This document shows, in pieces, positions 9,401 through 17,402 of a stretch of DNA of 36,955 bases. The notes below the pieces were generated by a model. That model searched no databases, was not told the DNA's origin, and saw only the letters and a program-made list of their open reading frames with translations. This DNA is from JAAFHB01 sp038236995. GTDB taxonomy: Bacteria > Bacteroidota > Bacteroidia > Bacteroidales > Prolixibacteraceae. Position numbers and translations under genes: made by a program. The DNA lies in the NCBI GenBank assembly GCA_038236995.1, contig JBBRZE010000057.1:1-36955 (forward strand). Reading direction: 5' to 3'. The first letter of the stretch is position 1, and every line of letters begins with the position of its first letter.

Positions 9401-9898
9401 AATGGTTCATGGAAAGGCTTCGATTTTAATGTTTTATTGCAGGGATCAGCTTTATTTTCTGTATTTACAAAGGTTGACGACGTTTGGGGGTATGGTAGAA
9501 ATCCAACCTTATGGGATAAATATTTAGACAGATGGCATACAGAAGATCCTCAGGCAGACCGAAAAGATCCTGCTACCGTCTGGATACCTGGCAAATACGA
9601 AGCGTTAAAAACAAATCAAACGGGTACAACCGACAATTTAGTTACTGACAGGTGGAGGCTCGATGCATCATATCTAAGAATAAAAAGTGTGGAGATTGGC
9701 TATACACTTCCTAAAAGTTTTACCAATAAAATTAAACTTGACAATGTTAGGGTCTATGTGAATGGCTTCAACTTATACACTTTCTGCAGTAAAGATATTA
9801 AGGGTTTAGATCCTGAACGTGAGGAAGGGGCTTATACTGCCGACTTAACTTACCCATTGTTACGATCTTTTAACTTTGGTTTTAATGTTAACTTTTAA
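6443..9898 (+). CDS. SusC/RagA-type TonB-dependent outer-membrane transporter with N-terminal STN domain
   Basis: A 1151-aa outer-membrane channel that would import oligosaccharides using TonB energy. Domains in order: a long signal peptide ending 'LAASGYSQ' (about 44); an STN signalling domain (about 45-120, 'ISLKMSDTRVEDVLNQIESK'); a carboxypeptidase-regulatory-like domain (about 133-207, 'GKISGKITDQTGASLPGASV'); the family motif 'VVVVGYGTQKKETLTGAV' (214-231); the plug, with 'NPEDIESVSVLKDASAAIYG'; and a 22-strand-type barrel ending in the aromatic strand 'FNFGFNVNF'. The STN domain is the feature that couples transporters to FecR/ECF sigma pairs, which fits the two genes just upstream. 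SusD follows after 12 bp. Confidence 0.97.
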   Translation: MNKKLNRGDTYAPILTKLSRIMRLMILMFILGINSLLAASGYSQSTKISLKMSDTRVEDVLNQIESKSEFYFLFNQKLIDIDRKVSVDAKNEKIADILDELFAGTDVKHQVIDRQIVLTASPLTENLQQQQGKKISGKITDQTGASLPGASVVVKGTTNGITTDNDGNFSLTIPEDAKILSFSFVGMKTQEMVIGNKTTFNIALLEETIGVGEVVVVGYGTQKKETLTGAVTQIKSADILTTKSTSLVSNLQGKIVGVQIRQQTAEPGTFNSMVSIRGFGAPLVVIDGVARDGMSDFERLNPEDIESVSVLKDASAAIYGMNSDNGVIIVTTKKGVKGKTKFSYSSFFGTKQPTGMQTSVDAYTYRVMKNEMDRNIGNAPTYSDAEIEKWKLGTEPGYQDYNWLDNTLKKFASQQQHNLSINGGNDNITFYTSLGYTEDNGLLKSNIQKYKKYNFRNTMTAKITTGLTAKISFSGKYDENKSPQGSYFWLFKPIITADRGIGAFTLNNPSHLSIVPSANQNAYAMANEGISGYDKWSNLQYQTTVDLTYEIPFVKGLTLGLLGAFDGNINDASNLKKAYYTYDYKTDAPSAASIPTYQNGITNFIRKDLQAQISYKNTFAQDHNFGATLVYEMKKLSTKYLFAKRQYDDLYTHDIIDQGSLTNSSNNGNLTDQAYMSYLGRFNYDFKSKYLIEFTFREDGSYRYAPGKRWAFFPAVSGGWRVSEEAFIKNNVPSITNLKIRGSYGWMGADAGNPFEYYEGYRFGGIDGGYTFNSGVLTNGMVPPGVINDNLTWVKTRTADIGVDLELWNGKFGLTMDIFQKNRDGLLGSRVQSVPNTFGASFPQENINSDLVKGIELMVSHKDKIGDFAYGVSANVTYSRKYLVHTERQPYSSSMEEWKDAWGNNRVLGRDWGYQYSGQYSSITQYETAPLLGGTNGNSRNLPGSTQITDVNGDGIINGNDMMPIFWAGQYQGYGTNPPLQYGLTLNGSWKGFDFNVLLQGSALFSVFTKVDDVWGYGRNPTLWDKYLDRWHTEDPQADRKDPATVWIPGKYEALKTNQTGTTDNLVTDRWRLDASYLRIKSVEIGYTLPKSFTNKIKLDNVRVYVNGFNLYTFCSKDIKGLDPEREEGAYTADLTYPLLRSFNFGFNVNF

Positions 9899-9910
9899 AA
9901 AAGCAAAAAA

Positions 9911-11872
9911 ATGAGAAGAAAAATATTATATATATCAATTGCTGCTGCCTCATTATTTTTGTCGGCTTGCAATAGTTTTTTGGAAATTGAGCCATTGGAT
10001 AAGGTACCTGCATCACAATTGTTCTCTGATATCAGTGGTGTAAAAGTTGTATTGGCAACCTTGTATAATAAGATGCCAATGGAAGATTTCTCCTACAATC
10101 CGGGGAAAATGTTTAACTACCATAAAGATGCATCCGGCAGTTTTGTTGATCTTGGATGGTCGATTAGTACATATACAGATGAAAGTCTTCTTTCGCATGG
10201 TTCAGGTGTTGGTCCGGTTAACGATGGCTATTGGGACTTTGGTGCAGTTAGGCAGGTAAATCAATTTATGGAGACATTACCCTCCGTTACTATGGATGCG
10301 GCACAGCGCAATCGGTTGAGGAGTGAAGCTCATTTTATCCGTGCTTATATCTATTTTGGTTTGGCTAAACGCTATGGCGGCGTTCCGTTAATTACAAATG
10401 CGCTCGAATATGTGGCAGGAAGCGATAATGCCAATTTATTTATTCCGCGTAGCACTGAAAAAGCGACATGGGACTTTATCTTAAATGAGTGCGACTCTGC
10501 AATTCAATATCTGCCAGCAACTATTACAGCACAAGAAGGCACTTATAGAGCGACTAAATGGGGGGCTCATGCACTAAAGTCGAGAGCGGCTCTTTTTGCT
10601 GCATCTGTCGCCAAATATTGGAACAATGCCCCACTTACCGGTGATGCTGTAGATGCAAAATTAGTAGGAGGTATGACGATTGCTGATGCCAATGTCTATT
10701 ACAACTTGTGTCTGGCTTCATCAAAAGAAATTATTGATAATTCCGGTAAGCAGCTCTATAAAGCGACTCCGGCAAACAGAGCGGAAGCTGCCAAAAATTA
10801 TCAGGATATTTTCCAAAATCCAGCTGCAGCCGATATCGAGGTTATTTTAAAAAAAGGGTATATCGATGGTAGTATCACGCGTTTGCAGGGTCACTGCACC
10901 GATGTTTATTTCAACCCGGCTCAAACCAATCTGGGATACATTGCCTATGGCAGGTTTAGTCCATCTTTGGATTTAGTGGATGTTTACGAAGATTATGCCG
11001 ACGACGGAACTGGGAAAAGCGCCGCATTGGTAACCCGTACGGATGGTGTGGAAAATGACTATGTCACGAGTCCTACAGTGATGGATGTTACGAAGTCTTA
11101 TAAAATGTATGCTAATCCTTCTGATATTTTCACCAACAAAGATGCCCGCATGGCCGGAAGTATCATTGCCCCCGGCTCAACATGGAAAGGCGTTTCAATT
11201 ATAATGCAAGGTGGACTAATTAAAAAGGATGGTTCAAAACTTATTTTTACTGACGGCAGTGAAGTCGGACAAGATGGAAAAACTTATTATACGTATGGCG
11301 CAAGTTCTATGACAGCCTATTCCGGATTCAGAGGAATGGGTGTATTCGATAATGCAAACTATTCATGTACAGGTTTCTCTTTGAAAAAGTTCTTGCAGGA
11401 AGGTAAAAATGTTCAGGGAGTACAGTTCAGTTCGACAACCGACTATATCGATTTCCGTTTGGCTGAAATCTATCTGAACTACGCTGAGGCTGCAATTGAA
11501 AGTGGAAGTGGTGATGCAGCTTTGGCTAAAACCTATCTGAATGCACTTCGTCGCCGGGCTGCTCACTCTGACCAGATACCTGCCACCATAGCAAACATAC
11601 TGAAAGAACGTCGGGTAGAGTTAGCTTTTGAAGGACAACGTTATTGGGACCTTATTCGTCGGAGAGAATTCCATACCTTATTTAATGGTTCAAAGAGAAA
11701 ATCTTTGGTTCCGATTTTGGATTTACGCCAGGCTACACCTCAGTACATATTTGTAAGAGCATTTAATTATTACGACCAAAATGCAGGCGGTGTCACATTT
11801 GCCACCAAATCTTATTACAAAGGTATACCGGGTGTTGCGACTAATAATTTGGTTCAAAATCCTCAATATTAA
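9911..11872 (+). CDS. SusD/RagB-family surface glycan-binding lipoprotein
   Basis: A 653-aa lipoprotein that caps the SusC channel and binds the glycan at the cell surface. The signal peptide ends in a lipobox (LFLSAC, Cys20). The N-terminal SusD-like region contains 'FLEIEPLDKVPASQLFSD', and the TPR-like helices have 'LRSEAHFIRAYIYFGLAKRYG' and 'VPLIT'. The C-terminal RagB/SusD region has 'DFRLAEIYLNYAEAAIESG', 'YLNALRRRAAH' and 'ILKERRVELAFEGQRYWDLI', all hallmarks of the family. At over 650 residues it is longer than many SusDs of about 500-600 aa. It pairs with the SusC gene 12 bp upstream. Confidence 0.96.
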   Translation: MRRKILYISIAAASLFLSACNSFLEIEPLDKVPASQLFSDISGVKVVLATLYNKMPMEDFSYNPGKMFNYHKDASGSFVDLGWSISTYTDESLLSHGSGVGPVNDGYWDFGAVRQVNQFMETLPSVTMDAAQRNRLRSEAHFIRAYIYFGLAKRYGGVPLITNALEYVAGSDNANLFIPRSTEKATWDFILNECDSAIQYLPATITAQEGTYRATKWGAHALKSRAALFAASVAKYWNNAPLTGDAVDAKLVGGMTIADANVYYNLCLASSKEIIDNSGKQLYKATPANRAEAAKNYQDIFQNPAAADIEVILKKGYIDGSITRLQGHCTDVYFNPAQTNLGYIAYGRFSPSLDLVDVYEDYADDGTGKSAALVTRTDGVENDYVTSPTVMDVTKSYKMYANPSDIFTNKDARMAGSIIAPGSTWKGVSIIMQGGLIKKDGSKLIFTDGSEVGQDGKTYYTYGASSMTAYSGFRGMGVFDNANYSCTGFSLKKFLQEGKNVQGVQFSSTTDYIDFRLAEIYLNYAEAAIESGSGDAALAKTYLNALRRRAAHSDQIPATIANILKERRVELAFEGQRYWDLIRRREFHTLFNGSKRKSLVPILDLRQATPQYIFVRAFNYYDQNAGGVTFATKSYYKGIPGVATNNLVQNPQY

Positions 11873-11891
11873 TCTGTTAATTAAAATAGAT

Positions 11892-12620
11892 ATGAAAAAA
11901 TTATTCTATATATTTTTCTCGTTTGTCTGCCTGATTATGGTAGTTACTTCGTGTCAGAAAGACGATCTTGCCGGTCCGAATGCTACCTTTTTCGGGGCAG
12001 TAAAAGATAGCACAGGCAATGCACTGGTGGAACAGGATTTGCAAACCGGCTCTGTAATTGAAGCATGGGAATTGGGATTTAAAACTCCCGTTGCTCAAAA
12101 CTGGGTGATTAAAAACAATGGCGAATTTCGTAACAACCTTGTATTTGCCAATAAATACGATATCTACATGCGTAACGGAAACTTTTTCCCTTATACATTG
12201 AAAAATCTCGAAATTAAGGCTGGCGATAATCAATACGATTTTATGGTGGTGCCTTATATCCGCGTGAAAAATTGTTCGATTACACGTGATCAGGCTGCAA
12301 ATAAAATTGTTGCAACTTTTAATCTTGAGGCTGGGAAACCTATTGTTAAGGTTAAATCCATCCGACTTTATGCTTTTAGTGATGTATATGTAGGTGAATA
12401 CATCAAATTCACGACTGCCGGTACGACCTATTCGCTAACATTAAGCCCAGCGAAACTTATTGACGGCACAACTTACACACTTAGCATTGACTTGGCGGCA
12501 AATTCCACACTATTTAAAGCCGGAAGAAACTATTATTTCCGTGTAGGTGCTATGGCAGATGTATCAGGTGTAGGAACAATCAGAACAAATTATGCTCCGA
12601 ATGTAAAAATCACACTTTAA
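11892..12620 (+). CDS. DUF3823-like PUL lipoprotein (probable surface glycan-binding protein)
   Basis: A 242-aa lipoprotein starting at the ATG at 11892, 19 bp after the SusD stop. The frame is open back to 11781 inside susD, but only 11892 gives a clean signal peptide and lipobox (MKKLFYIFFSFVCLIMVVTSC, Cys21). After the lipid anchor, 'NATFFGAVKDSTGNALVEQD' and 'NGEFRNNLVFANKYDIYMRNG' resemble the N-terminal prealbumin-like fold of DUF3823 proteins. A second beta-sandwich follows (about 118-242). Small lipoproteins of this kind sit directly after SusD in many PULs and may act as accessory glycan-binding proteins in the SusE/F position. The family call is by remembered pattern, so the function is inference. 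Confidence 0.7.
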   Translation: MKKLFYIFFSFVCLIMVVTSCQKDDLAGPNATFFGAVKDSTGNALVEQDLQTGSVIEAWELGFKTPVAQNWVIKNNGEFRNNLVFANKYDIYMRNGNFFPYTLKNLEIKAGDNQYDFMVVPYIRVKNCSITRDQAANKIVATFNLEAGKPIVKVKSIRLYAFSDVYVGEYIKFTTAGTTYSLTLSPAKLIDGTTYTLSIDLAANSTLFKAGRNYYFRVGAMADVSGVGTIRTNYAPNVKITL

Positions 12621-12626
12621 TAATAC

Positions 12627-12658
12627 AGTTAGTAGTTAGTTAGTTAGTTAGTAGGTAG
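12627..12658. repeat. TTAG tetranucleotide tandem repeat
   Basis: Just after the DUF3823-like gene, the sequence repeats (TTAG) four to five times with two interruptions (AGTTAGTAG...TTAGTAGGTAG). Because the unit is four bases long, every forward frame meets TAG stops within it. Confidence 0.8.
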
Positions 12659-12666
12659 TCAAGAGA

Positions 12667-12687
12667 CTCTATTTGTTGTGAATAGAG
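12667..12687. other. Short perfect hairpin
   Basis: CTCTATT (12667-12673) and AATAGAG (12681-12687) form a 7-bp stem with a 7-base loop, just upstream of the stronger terminator hairpin at 12701-12732. On its own it is AU-rich and modest; it may fold in tandem with the terminator. Confidence 0.45.
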
Positions 12688-12700
12688 CATGTTTAGTTGG

Positions 12701-12740
12701 CAGGGAGATTGATGTGATCCATTATCTCCCTGTTTTTATA
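12701..12740 (+). terminator. Rho-independent-type terminator after susC-susD-DUF3823
   Basis: CAGGGAGAT (12701-12709) pairs perfectly with ATCTCCCTG (12724-12732), giving a 9-bp stem with a 14-base loop, and is followed by TTTTTATA. It separates the binding and import genes from the enzyme operon that starts 22 bp later. It could let susCD be expressed much more strongly than the downstream enzymes. Confidence 0.75.
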
Positions 12741-12761
12741 ACTTCTTAATCCGTCAAAAAA

Positions 12762-14048
12762 ATGAAAAAAATATTTCTATTTATTTATATACTTTGCTGT
12801 TATACAAATTCATGGGCCCAAAAAATTGGCAACGTAAGTTCTTTAAGTGATCAAGAAATTGTTGATCGAATTGATAAAAATCGTCCGTTTAAAGGGTCCA
12901 TTATTCCAACTGATATTAAAGACAGAATTGGTGCTACTCATGTTGGTGGAAAATACTTTTTTACCAAAGAACCATATCTCATCGAAGGATGCAAGAAAAT
13001 GACTGAAATGGGCTATGGGGTGGTTAAACTATGGTTCAGAAAGAACCCGGGCGGTTATTCTTACAATTCTGATTGGAATGTTTCAAAAGACATTACGCTC
13101 AAAGAACTGGCTCAGCATCCTTACTGGGCAACTTGTTTCGATATGCCTTTTACAACCATCGCGCTTAGTTTGGATGGTGCCGGAATTAATACAACCGATG
13201 AAACGGCAGCAAAGGAAGAAAAAGAGATTTACGAGTTAACAAAGTATCTTTTAAAGAAATATAAGGATAGAAAAGTCAATTTCATACTGCACAACTGGGA
13301 AGGCGACTGGATAATGCGTGGTGGTACAGGAGATTATGCCCGTTGGACACGCAAAGCTGGTCAATTAATTAAAGCCGTAGACGGAGACAGATATACCGTC
13401 CTGGTTCCTGCCGATTCGACCAAACGGATCAATGCGATGGCCAAATGGTTTAAAGCAGTTCAGGATGGCGTTAACAAAGCCCGTGCTGAAGTGAAAAACA
13501 GCAAATGCAAAGTTTATCATGCCATCGAAGCCAATAAGGTGATGGATAGTCAGGAAGGTATCCCCGGAATAGTGAACAGTGTTTTACCACTCGTTGAAAC
13601 CGATATGGTTTCATGGTCGAGCTATGATGGATTAGACGCCACCGGTCTCAAATTGTACAAAGGAATTGAATATATTCGCGAAAATATCCGGCCAACCAAA
13701 TTCATGAAAGGAAAAAAGGTTGTCTTTTTGGGTGAAATCGGCATACCGGAACAGCGTTATGAAGGGTTAACAGAAATAGGACCGGTAACTGATCGCTGGG
13801 ACGCTTACATTGGTGTTTGCCTGGCGCTTGATGTTCCTTACCTGATACAATGGGAATTGTACTGCAACGAACCAAAAAAAGAAGAGCTTAGGAAGTTGAA
13901 TGATGTTCGTAAAACCGATGAAATGCGTGGTTTCTGGTTGATTCGTCCGGATGGAACCCGAAGTTTTGTCGCGGAATATTTTGACCAGCTTTTAAAGAAT
14001 GCCGGAAAAAAGATAAATGCAAATAACCCATTAAGAATCGACAAATGA
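12762..14048 (+). CDS. Secreted protein of unknown family, TIM-barrel-like putative glycoside hydrolase (paralogue A)
   Basis: A 428-aa exported protein with a signal peptide ending 'TNSWAQ' (residue 20). I do not recognise a named family. The pattern of hydrophobic strands each ending in an acidic residue suggests a beta/alpha barrel: 'VNFILHNWEGDW' (Glu180), 'KVYHAIEANKVMD' (Glu256), 'DMVSWSSYDG' (281-290), 'KVVFLGEIGIPE' (Glu325) and 'YLIQWELYCNE' (Glu365, Glu370). This resembles a clan GH-A layout in which two glutamates on strands 4 and 7 do catalysis, with a tryptophan on strand 8. The next gene encodes a paralogue with the same five blocks, and the two reading frames overlap by 4 bp (ATGA). 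The position at the head of the PUL enzyme operon points to a glycan-active enzyme. Activity is inference. Confidence 0.6.
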   Translation: MKKIFLFIYILCCYTNSWAQKIGNVSSLSDQEIVDRIDKNRPFKGSIIPTDIKDRIGATHVGGKYFFTKEPYLIEGCKKMTEMGYGVVKLWFRKNPGGYSYNSDWNVSKDITLKELAQHPYWATCFDMPFTTIALSLDGAGINTTDETAAKEEKEIYELTKYLLKKYKDRKVNFILHNWEGDWIMRGGTGDYARWTRKAGQLIKAVDGDRYTVLVPADSTKRINAMAKWFKAVQDGVNKARAEVKNSKCKVYHAIEANKVMDSQEGIPGIVNSVLPLVETDMVSWSSYDGLDATGLKLYKGIEYIRENIRPTKFMKGKKVVFLGEIGIPEQRYEGLTEIGPVTDRWDAYIGVCLALDVPYLIQWELYCNEPKKEELRKLNDVRKTDEMRGFWLIRPDGTRSFVAEYFDQLLKNAGKKINANNPLRIDK

Positions 14049-15490
14049 GGCAAGATGTTTTTTGTTTGTTGCTTGCTTTCGGATTGATTTTGTTTAACTG
14101 CAGCTCAAAAGAAAGTCAATTGTCTGGTGTGAACGGGCCAGTAATTTCCTCATTCACTCCATCTTCAGGAAACGAAGGAACCGTTGTTACTATTTCCGGA
14201 AGCAACTTTAGCAGTACAATCAAATCCAATGTTATAACAATTGGAAGTGTAAATACAGAGGCAGTTTCAGCAACTTCAACCCAATTGGTAGTCAACATTC
14301 CCGCTGGTGTTGCACCGGGTGATTACCGGATCAGCGTAACAGTGGTAAATTCGACTTCTGCCTCAAACCTATTATTTACGGTGAAATCTAAAACCGAAAT
14401 AACGGATCCTGATGTGTTGAGTTACAATTATTCTATCGGAACTCAGTCGATTGGACCATCTTATGGTTTTACCAGCGACGACCGCCTGATCGAATCGGCA
14501 AAAGCTATTCTGGATATGGGCAGCAATATTCTAAAAATTTCGTTAAGCACTGGAAGCTACAACATCACGGGTCGTCCAAATTACAGCAGTCTGACTTCTT
14601 TGGTTCGTGATGACCCATCTTTCAGTAAAGTGCTGGATATGCCTTTCAGCTATTATTTCTTATGGGCTCGTTCGCATTCTAACTGGGCTGATGGATATTC
14701 GAGTTCAGAAAGGTTAGAGGATTCAACCCAAATTTCGGATATGACCAAATATTTGCTTACTAAATTCAACAATACCGGCAAGCAGTTTTTCCTTGGGCAT
14801 TGGGAAGGCGACTGGTATCTGTTGCCCAATTACGATGCCAATTACATCCCATCTGAAGCAAGGCTGAATGGTATGATTCAATGGTACAAGACCCGGCAAA
14901 ATGCAGTTGATGAAGCTATAAAAGTAACAGCTCACAGCAATGTTCAGGTCTTTACTTATTGCGAGGTCAACCGCGTTGTGGATGCTATGAACGGCAAAAT
15001 CAGGGTTGTCAATAAAGTGCTGCCGTTCACAAATGTCGATTACGTTTCCTATTCATCCTACGATGCCCAAAGTTTAAGCCAATCGGAATACAACAATGTA
15101 ATGAACTACATCGAAGGTAATTTACCTGTACGTCCGAATATCAAAGGCAAACGTGTATTTATAGGTGAAATGGGGCGATCTGCCATGGATTTCAGTTTCT
15201 CAAAGTCCCAACACGAATCGGTTAATCGCGAAAACATTCGGAAAGCTTTGGTTTGGGGTGCTCCATTCGTTTTGTACTGGGAAATGTACAACAACGAAAT
15301 AAAAGATGGCGTTCAACGTGGGTTCTGGCTGATAGACGATAAAAACGAGAAATGGCCGTTGTATAATACTTACAGCAGTTTTTATTCCAAAGCAAAGAGT
15401 TGGGTGGCCAGCAGAAAAAAAACTTTGAACAGGCTTCCAACACAGGAAGAGTATAATCTTTGGGCATCAGGAACATTGGCAAATCCATAA
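14045..15490 (+). CDS. IPT/TIG-domain lipoprotein with TIM-barrel-like putative glycoside hydrolase domain (paralogue B)
   Basis: A 481-aa protein whose ATG overlaps the stop of the preceding gene, implying translational coupling. The N-terminus (FGLILFNC, Cys19) looks like a lipoprotein signal, although Asn before the Cys is unusual. Residues 31-113 form an IPT/TIG Ig-like domain ('PVISSFTPSSGNEGTVVTIS' then '...GSNF'). The rest parallels paralogue A block by block: 'LDMPF' (197-201; A has FDMPF), 'TKYLL', 'HWEGDW' (Glu254), 'YCEVNRVVD' (Glu307), 'DYVSYSSYD' (332-340), 'VFIGEMG' (Glu375) and 'YWEMYNNE' (Glu413, Glu418). The extra Ig domain probably acts as a spacer from the membrane, so B may work at the cell surface while A is periplasmic. 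The family is not recognised; a catalytic role is inference. Confidence 0.6.
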   Translation: MRQDVFCLLLAFGLILFNCSSKESQLSGVNGPVISSFTPSSGNEGTVVTISGSNFSSTIKSNVITIGSVNTEAVSATSTQLVVNIPAGVAPGDYRISVTVVNSTSASNLLFTVKSKTEITDPDVLSYNYSIGTQSIGPSYGFTSDDRLIESAKAILDMGSNILKISLSTGSYNITGRPNYSSLTSLVRDDPSFSKVLDMPFSYYFLWARSHSNWADGYSSSERLEDSTQISDMTKYLLTKFNNTGKQFFLGHWEGDWYLLPNYDANYIPSEARLNGMIQWYKTRQNAVDEAIKVTAHSNVQVFTYCEVNRVVDAMNGKIRVVNKVLPFTNVDYVSYSSYDAQSLSQSEYNNVMNYIEGNLPVRPNIKGKRVFIGEMGRSAMDFSFSKSQHESVNRENIRKALVWGAPFVLYWEMYNNEIKDGVQRGFWLIDDKNEKWPLYNTYSSFYSKAKSWVASRKKTLNRLPTQEEYNLWASGTLANP

Positions 15491-15524
15491 ATTGAATTTA
15501 TTTTTATCTTAAAATAACCAGGAT

Positions 15525-17330
15525 ATGAAGCAGTTTCTGATTCTGATTTTGATTTTATTCCCGGGGGTCGTATTATTTGCACAGGACCGGCAGAAGACTG
15601 TTTATTGGAATGAAAAGACACAGCTTATCCCGTGGCGTCTGCCTTTTGTTGCCGATTCAAAAAGCATCGAATATGTCGATTTGGATAATGATGGTGATCC
15701 TGATGTCCTGAAAACAACGATTTTGAACGGAATTCCTATTCTATGGATCGACGATGATGATGATATGAAAACCGGTGATCTGGAAGGTGATCAGGACAAT
15801 GATTGTTTATTGGTGGATGTAAATAAAGACGGAATCTTTGCAGGCCAAGGTGATTTGAGCATTGATTGGACGGACACTGACAATGATGGTATTGCTGAAG
15901 TTCAATTGGTCGTAAGCAATGGAGGATTGGAAACACGAAATTATTTCGACTGGGGAGCCGATTATATGTATATCATCGATTGGGGAGAAAAAGATGCCAT
16001 TAAGAACTTTATCAATTGGAACGAATTGGTATTGCGCGCCTGGGAACACAACGGACATGCCAATTTCTTTACCGATTACCATGGCAATACACTTTTTTTG
16101 AAAATGCACGGTTCAACCTTCCGCATCAATGATTTGCGCTTCAATTGGGAAAATCCGTTTATTTTTTACGATTACGATAAAGACAATTTGTCGGAAATGG
16201 CCATTCGGTTGGTTGATACGCCACAATTCAGACCAAAAGCAGGCGAAAAGTCTGATTCCAAATTCGAAAAAATTAATCCGGAACACGATATTTTGTTTAC
16301 CAAAAAAGTTGATTGGGCAGCTGTAACCTGGGATCTGGATAACGACAATGGTCAGGGTAATGAATTTGATTTTGATATGTCGTTGAAATTCTCCGGTTCA
16401 GGTTTTGACTATTCCGATCAGGTGCATAAGTTCAAAAATATGAGGGGACTGCCGGCAGCCGACAAATATTTCTACGATGCACGGTGGCGACAAAATGATG
16501 AATTGATTTATACCGACCAAAAAGTGGCTTACGATAAAGTTTTCAAACAAGGAAAATGGAATTATTGCTGGTTTGTATTCGACGAGGATAATGATTGCAA
16601 CCGTTGGGAACGCGTGGAGTTTTACGAACCTAAAGACCTTTGGAAAATTGGCATGGAAAAAGGTGGATTGGACAATAATAAACAATCCGATGCTGTTGGT
16701 GACCGAAGCGAATTTGACACCGATAATTCAGGAAAAGGAAACTTATACATAGCACCTTTCGATGGAAGATTGCATTTGGTTGGAGCCGAATGGGGCGCTT
16801 GGCGTGTTGACATGACAGCCCGAAGTTTTCAGGGTTACGGAGGGCTTTATCCACCAGCAAAATCGCATGTCCGCGATCAGATTGAACCAGCAAAATGGGC
16901 AACTGTCCGCTATTCCGATACAAACAATAATGGCTTTACGGATTGCATTGAATATGATTTGAATGGTGATCAGGTTTTTGAAGAAAAAATTTCTTTATTG
17001 GAATTGGGAATCGACGACAGAGCTTCGATTATCAATACAGGGAATACAAATTACAAATCGTTTACGAAGATTTTCAGCAATCTGACAAACAGCATTTGGT
17101 TACGCTCGCAGGAAATTATCAAGGTTGCAAAAAAGCTGGGAGTCAGTCCGGGTTGGTATGCATTCTGGCAACAACCCCGCACGCTGAACGAAAAGTATCA
17201 ATACGGTTACTGGCTTAGTTTTTACTTATATAAAGATATGTGCCATGAGGCTTTACTCAAAGGTGAAAAAAAATTAAAACACAAACTGGATGTGGCTTAT
17301 TATTCAGGCAATTGGAAAAGCTTTAAATAA
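15525..17330 (+). CDS. Secreted 601-aa protein of unknown family with many Asp/Asn-rich calcium-type loops
   Basis: The signal peptide ends 'GVVLFAQ' (residue 20). The family is not recognised. The protein is studded with DxDxDG-like loops of the dockerin, FG-GAP or thrombospondin-3 kind: 'DLDNDGDPDV' (52-61), 'DVNKDGIF', 'DTDNDGIAEV', 'DYDKDNLSEM', 'DLDNDNGQGNEFD', 'DEDNDCN', 'DTDNSGKGN', 'DTNNNGFTD' and 'DLNGDQVFEE'. They are spaced irregularly through the first 485 residues and alternate with aromatic, Trp-rich strands. The last 110 residues are helical and lack such loops. This suggests a calcium-stabilised beta-rich body with a helical end. It sits between the barrel paralogues and the esterase inside the enzyme operon, so glycan binding or cleavage is likely but unproven. 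Confidence 0.55.
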   Translation: MKQFLILILILFPGVVLFAQDRQKTVYWNEKTQLIPWRLPFVADSKSIEYVDLDNDGDPDVLKTTILNGIPILWIDDDDDMKTGDLEGDQDNDCLLVDVNKDGIFAGQGDLSIDWTDTDNDGIAEVQLVVSNGGLETRNYFDWGADYMYIIDWGEKDAIKNFINWNELVLRAWEHNGHANFFTDYHGNTLFLKMHGSTFRINDLRFNWENPFIFYDYDKDNLSEMAIRLVDTPQFRPKAGEKSDSKFEKINPEHDILFTKKVDWAAVTWDLDNDNGQGNEFDFDMSLKFSGSGFDYSDQVHKFKNMRGLPAADKYFYDARWRQNDELIYTDQKVAYDKVFKQGKWNYCWFVFDEDNDCNRWERVEFYEPKDLWKIGMEKGGLDNNKQSDAVGDRSEFDTDNSGKGNLYIAPFDGRLHLVGAEWGAWRVDMTARSFQGYGGLYPPAKSHVRDQIEPAKWATVRYSDTNNNGFTDCIEYDLNGDQVFEEKISLLELGIDDRASIINTGNTNYKSFTKIFSNLTNSIWLRSQEIIKVAKKLGVSPGWYAFWQQPRTLNEKYQYGYWLSFYLYKDMCHEALLKGEKKLKHKLDVAYYSGNWKSFK

Positions 17331-17333
17331 TAC

Positions 17334-17362
17334 AGCCCCCTAAATCCCCCAAGGTGGACTTT
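17334..17362. repeat. CCCCCTAAATCCCCC-type dispersed repeat, copy 1
   Basis: The sequence AGCCCCCTAAATCCCCC followed by AAGGTGGACTTT matches a dispersed element I recall from many Bacteroidota and cyanobacterial genomes. A second copy in the opposite orientation starts 57 bp downstream, inside the next gene, so the two can pair as long inverted repeats. Confidence 0.75.
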
Positions 17363-17402
17363 AAGAAAGAGTTAAAAAAAACAAATTTAAAATGAAAAAA
17401 AA

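Noticed and set aside
11781..11891. Earlier start for the DUF3823-like lipoprotein inside susD
   Set aside because: The added 37 residues destroy the signal peptide and lipobox layout that begins at 11892.
15525..17330. FG-GAP/VCBS-repeat protein or dockerin
   Set aside because: The Asp-rich loops are irregularly spaced and the FG-GAP core and the paired 22-residue dockerin repeats are not visible.
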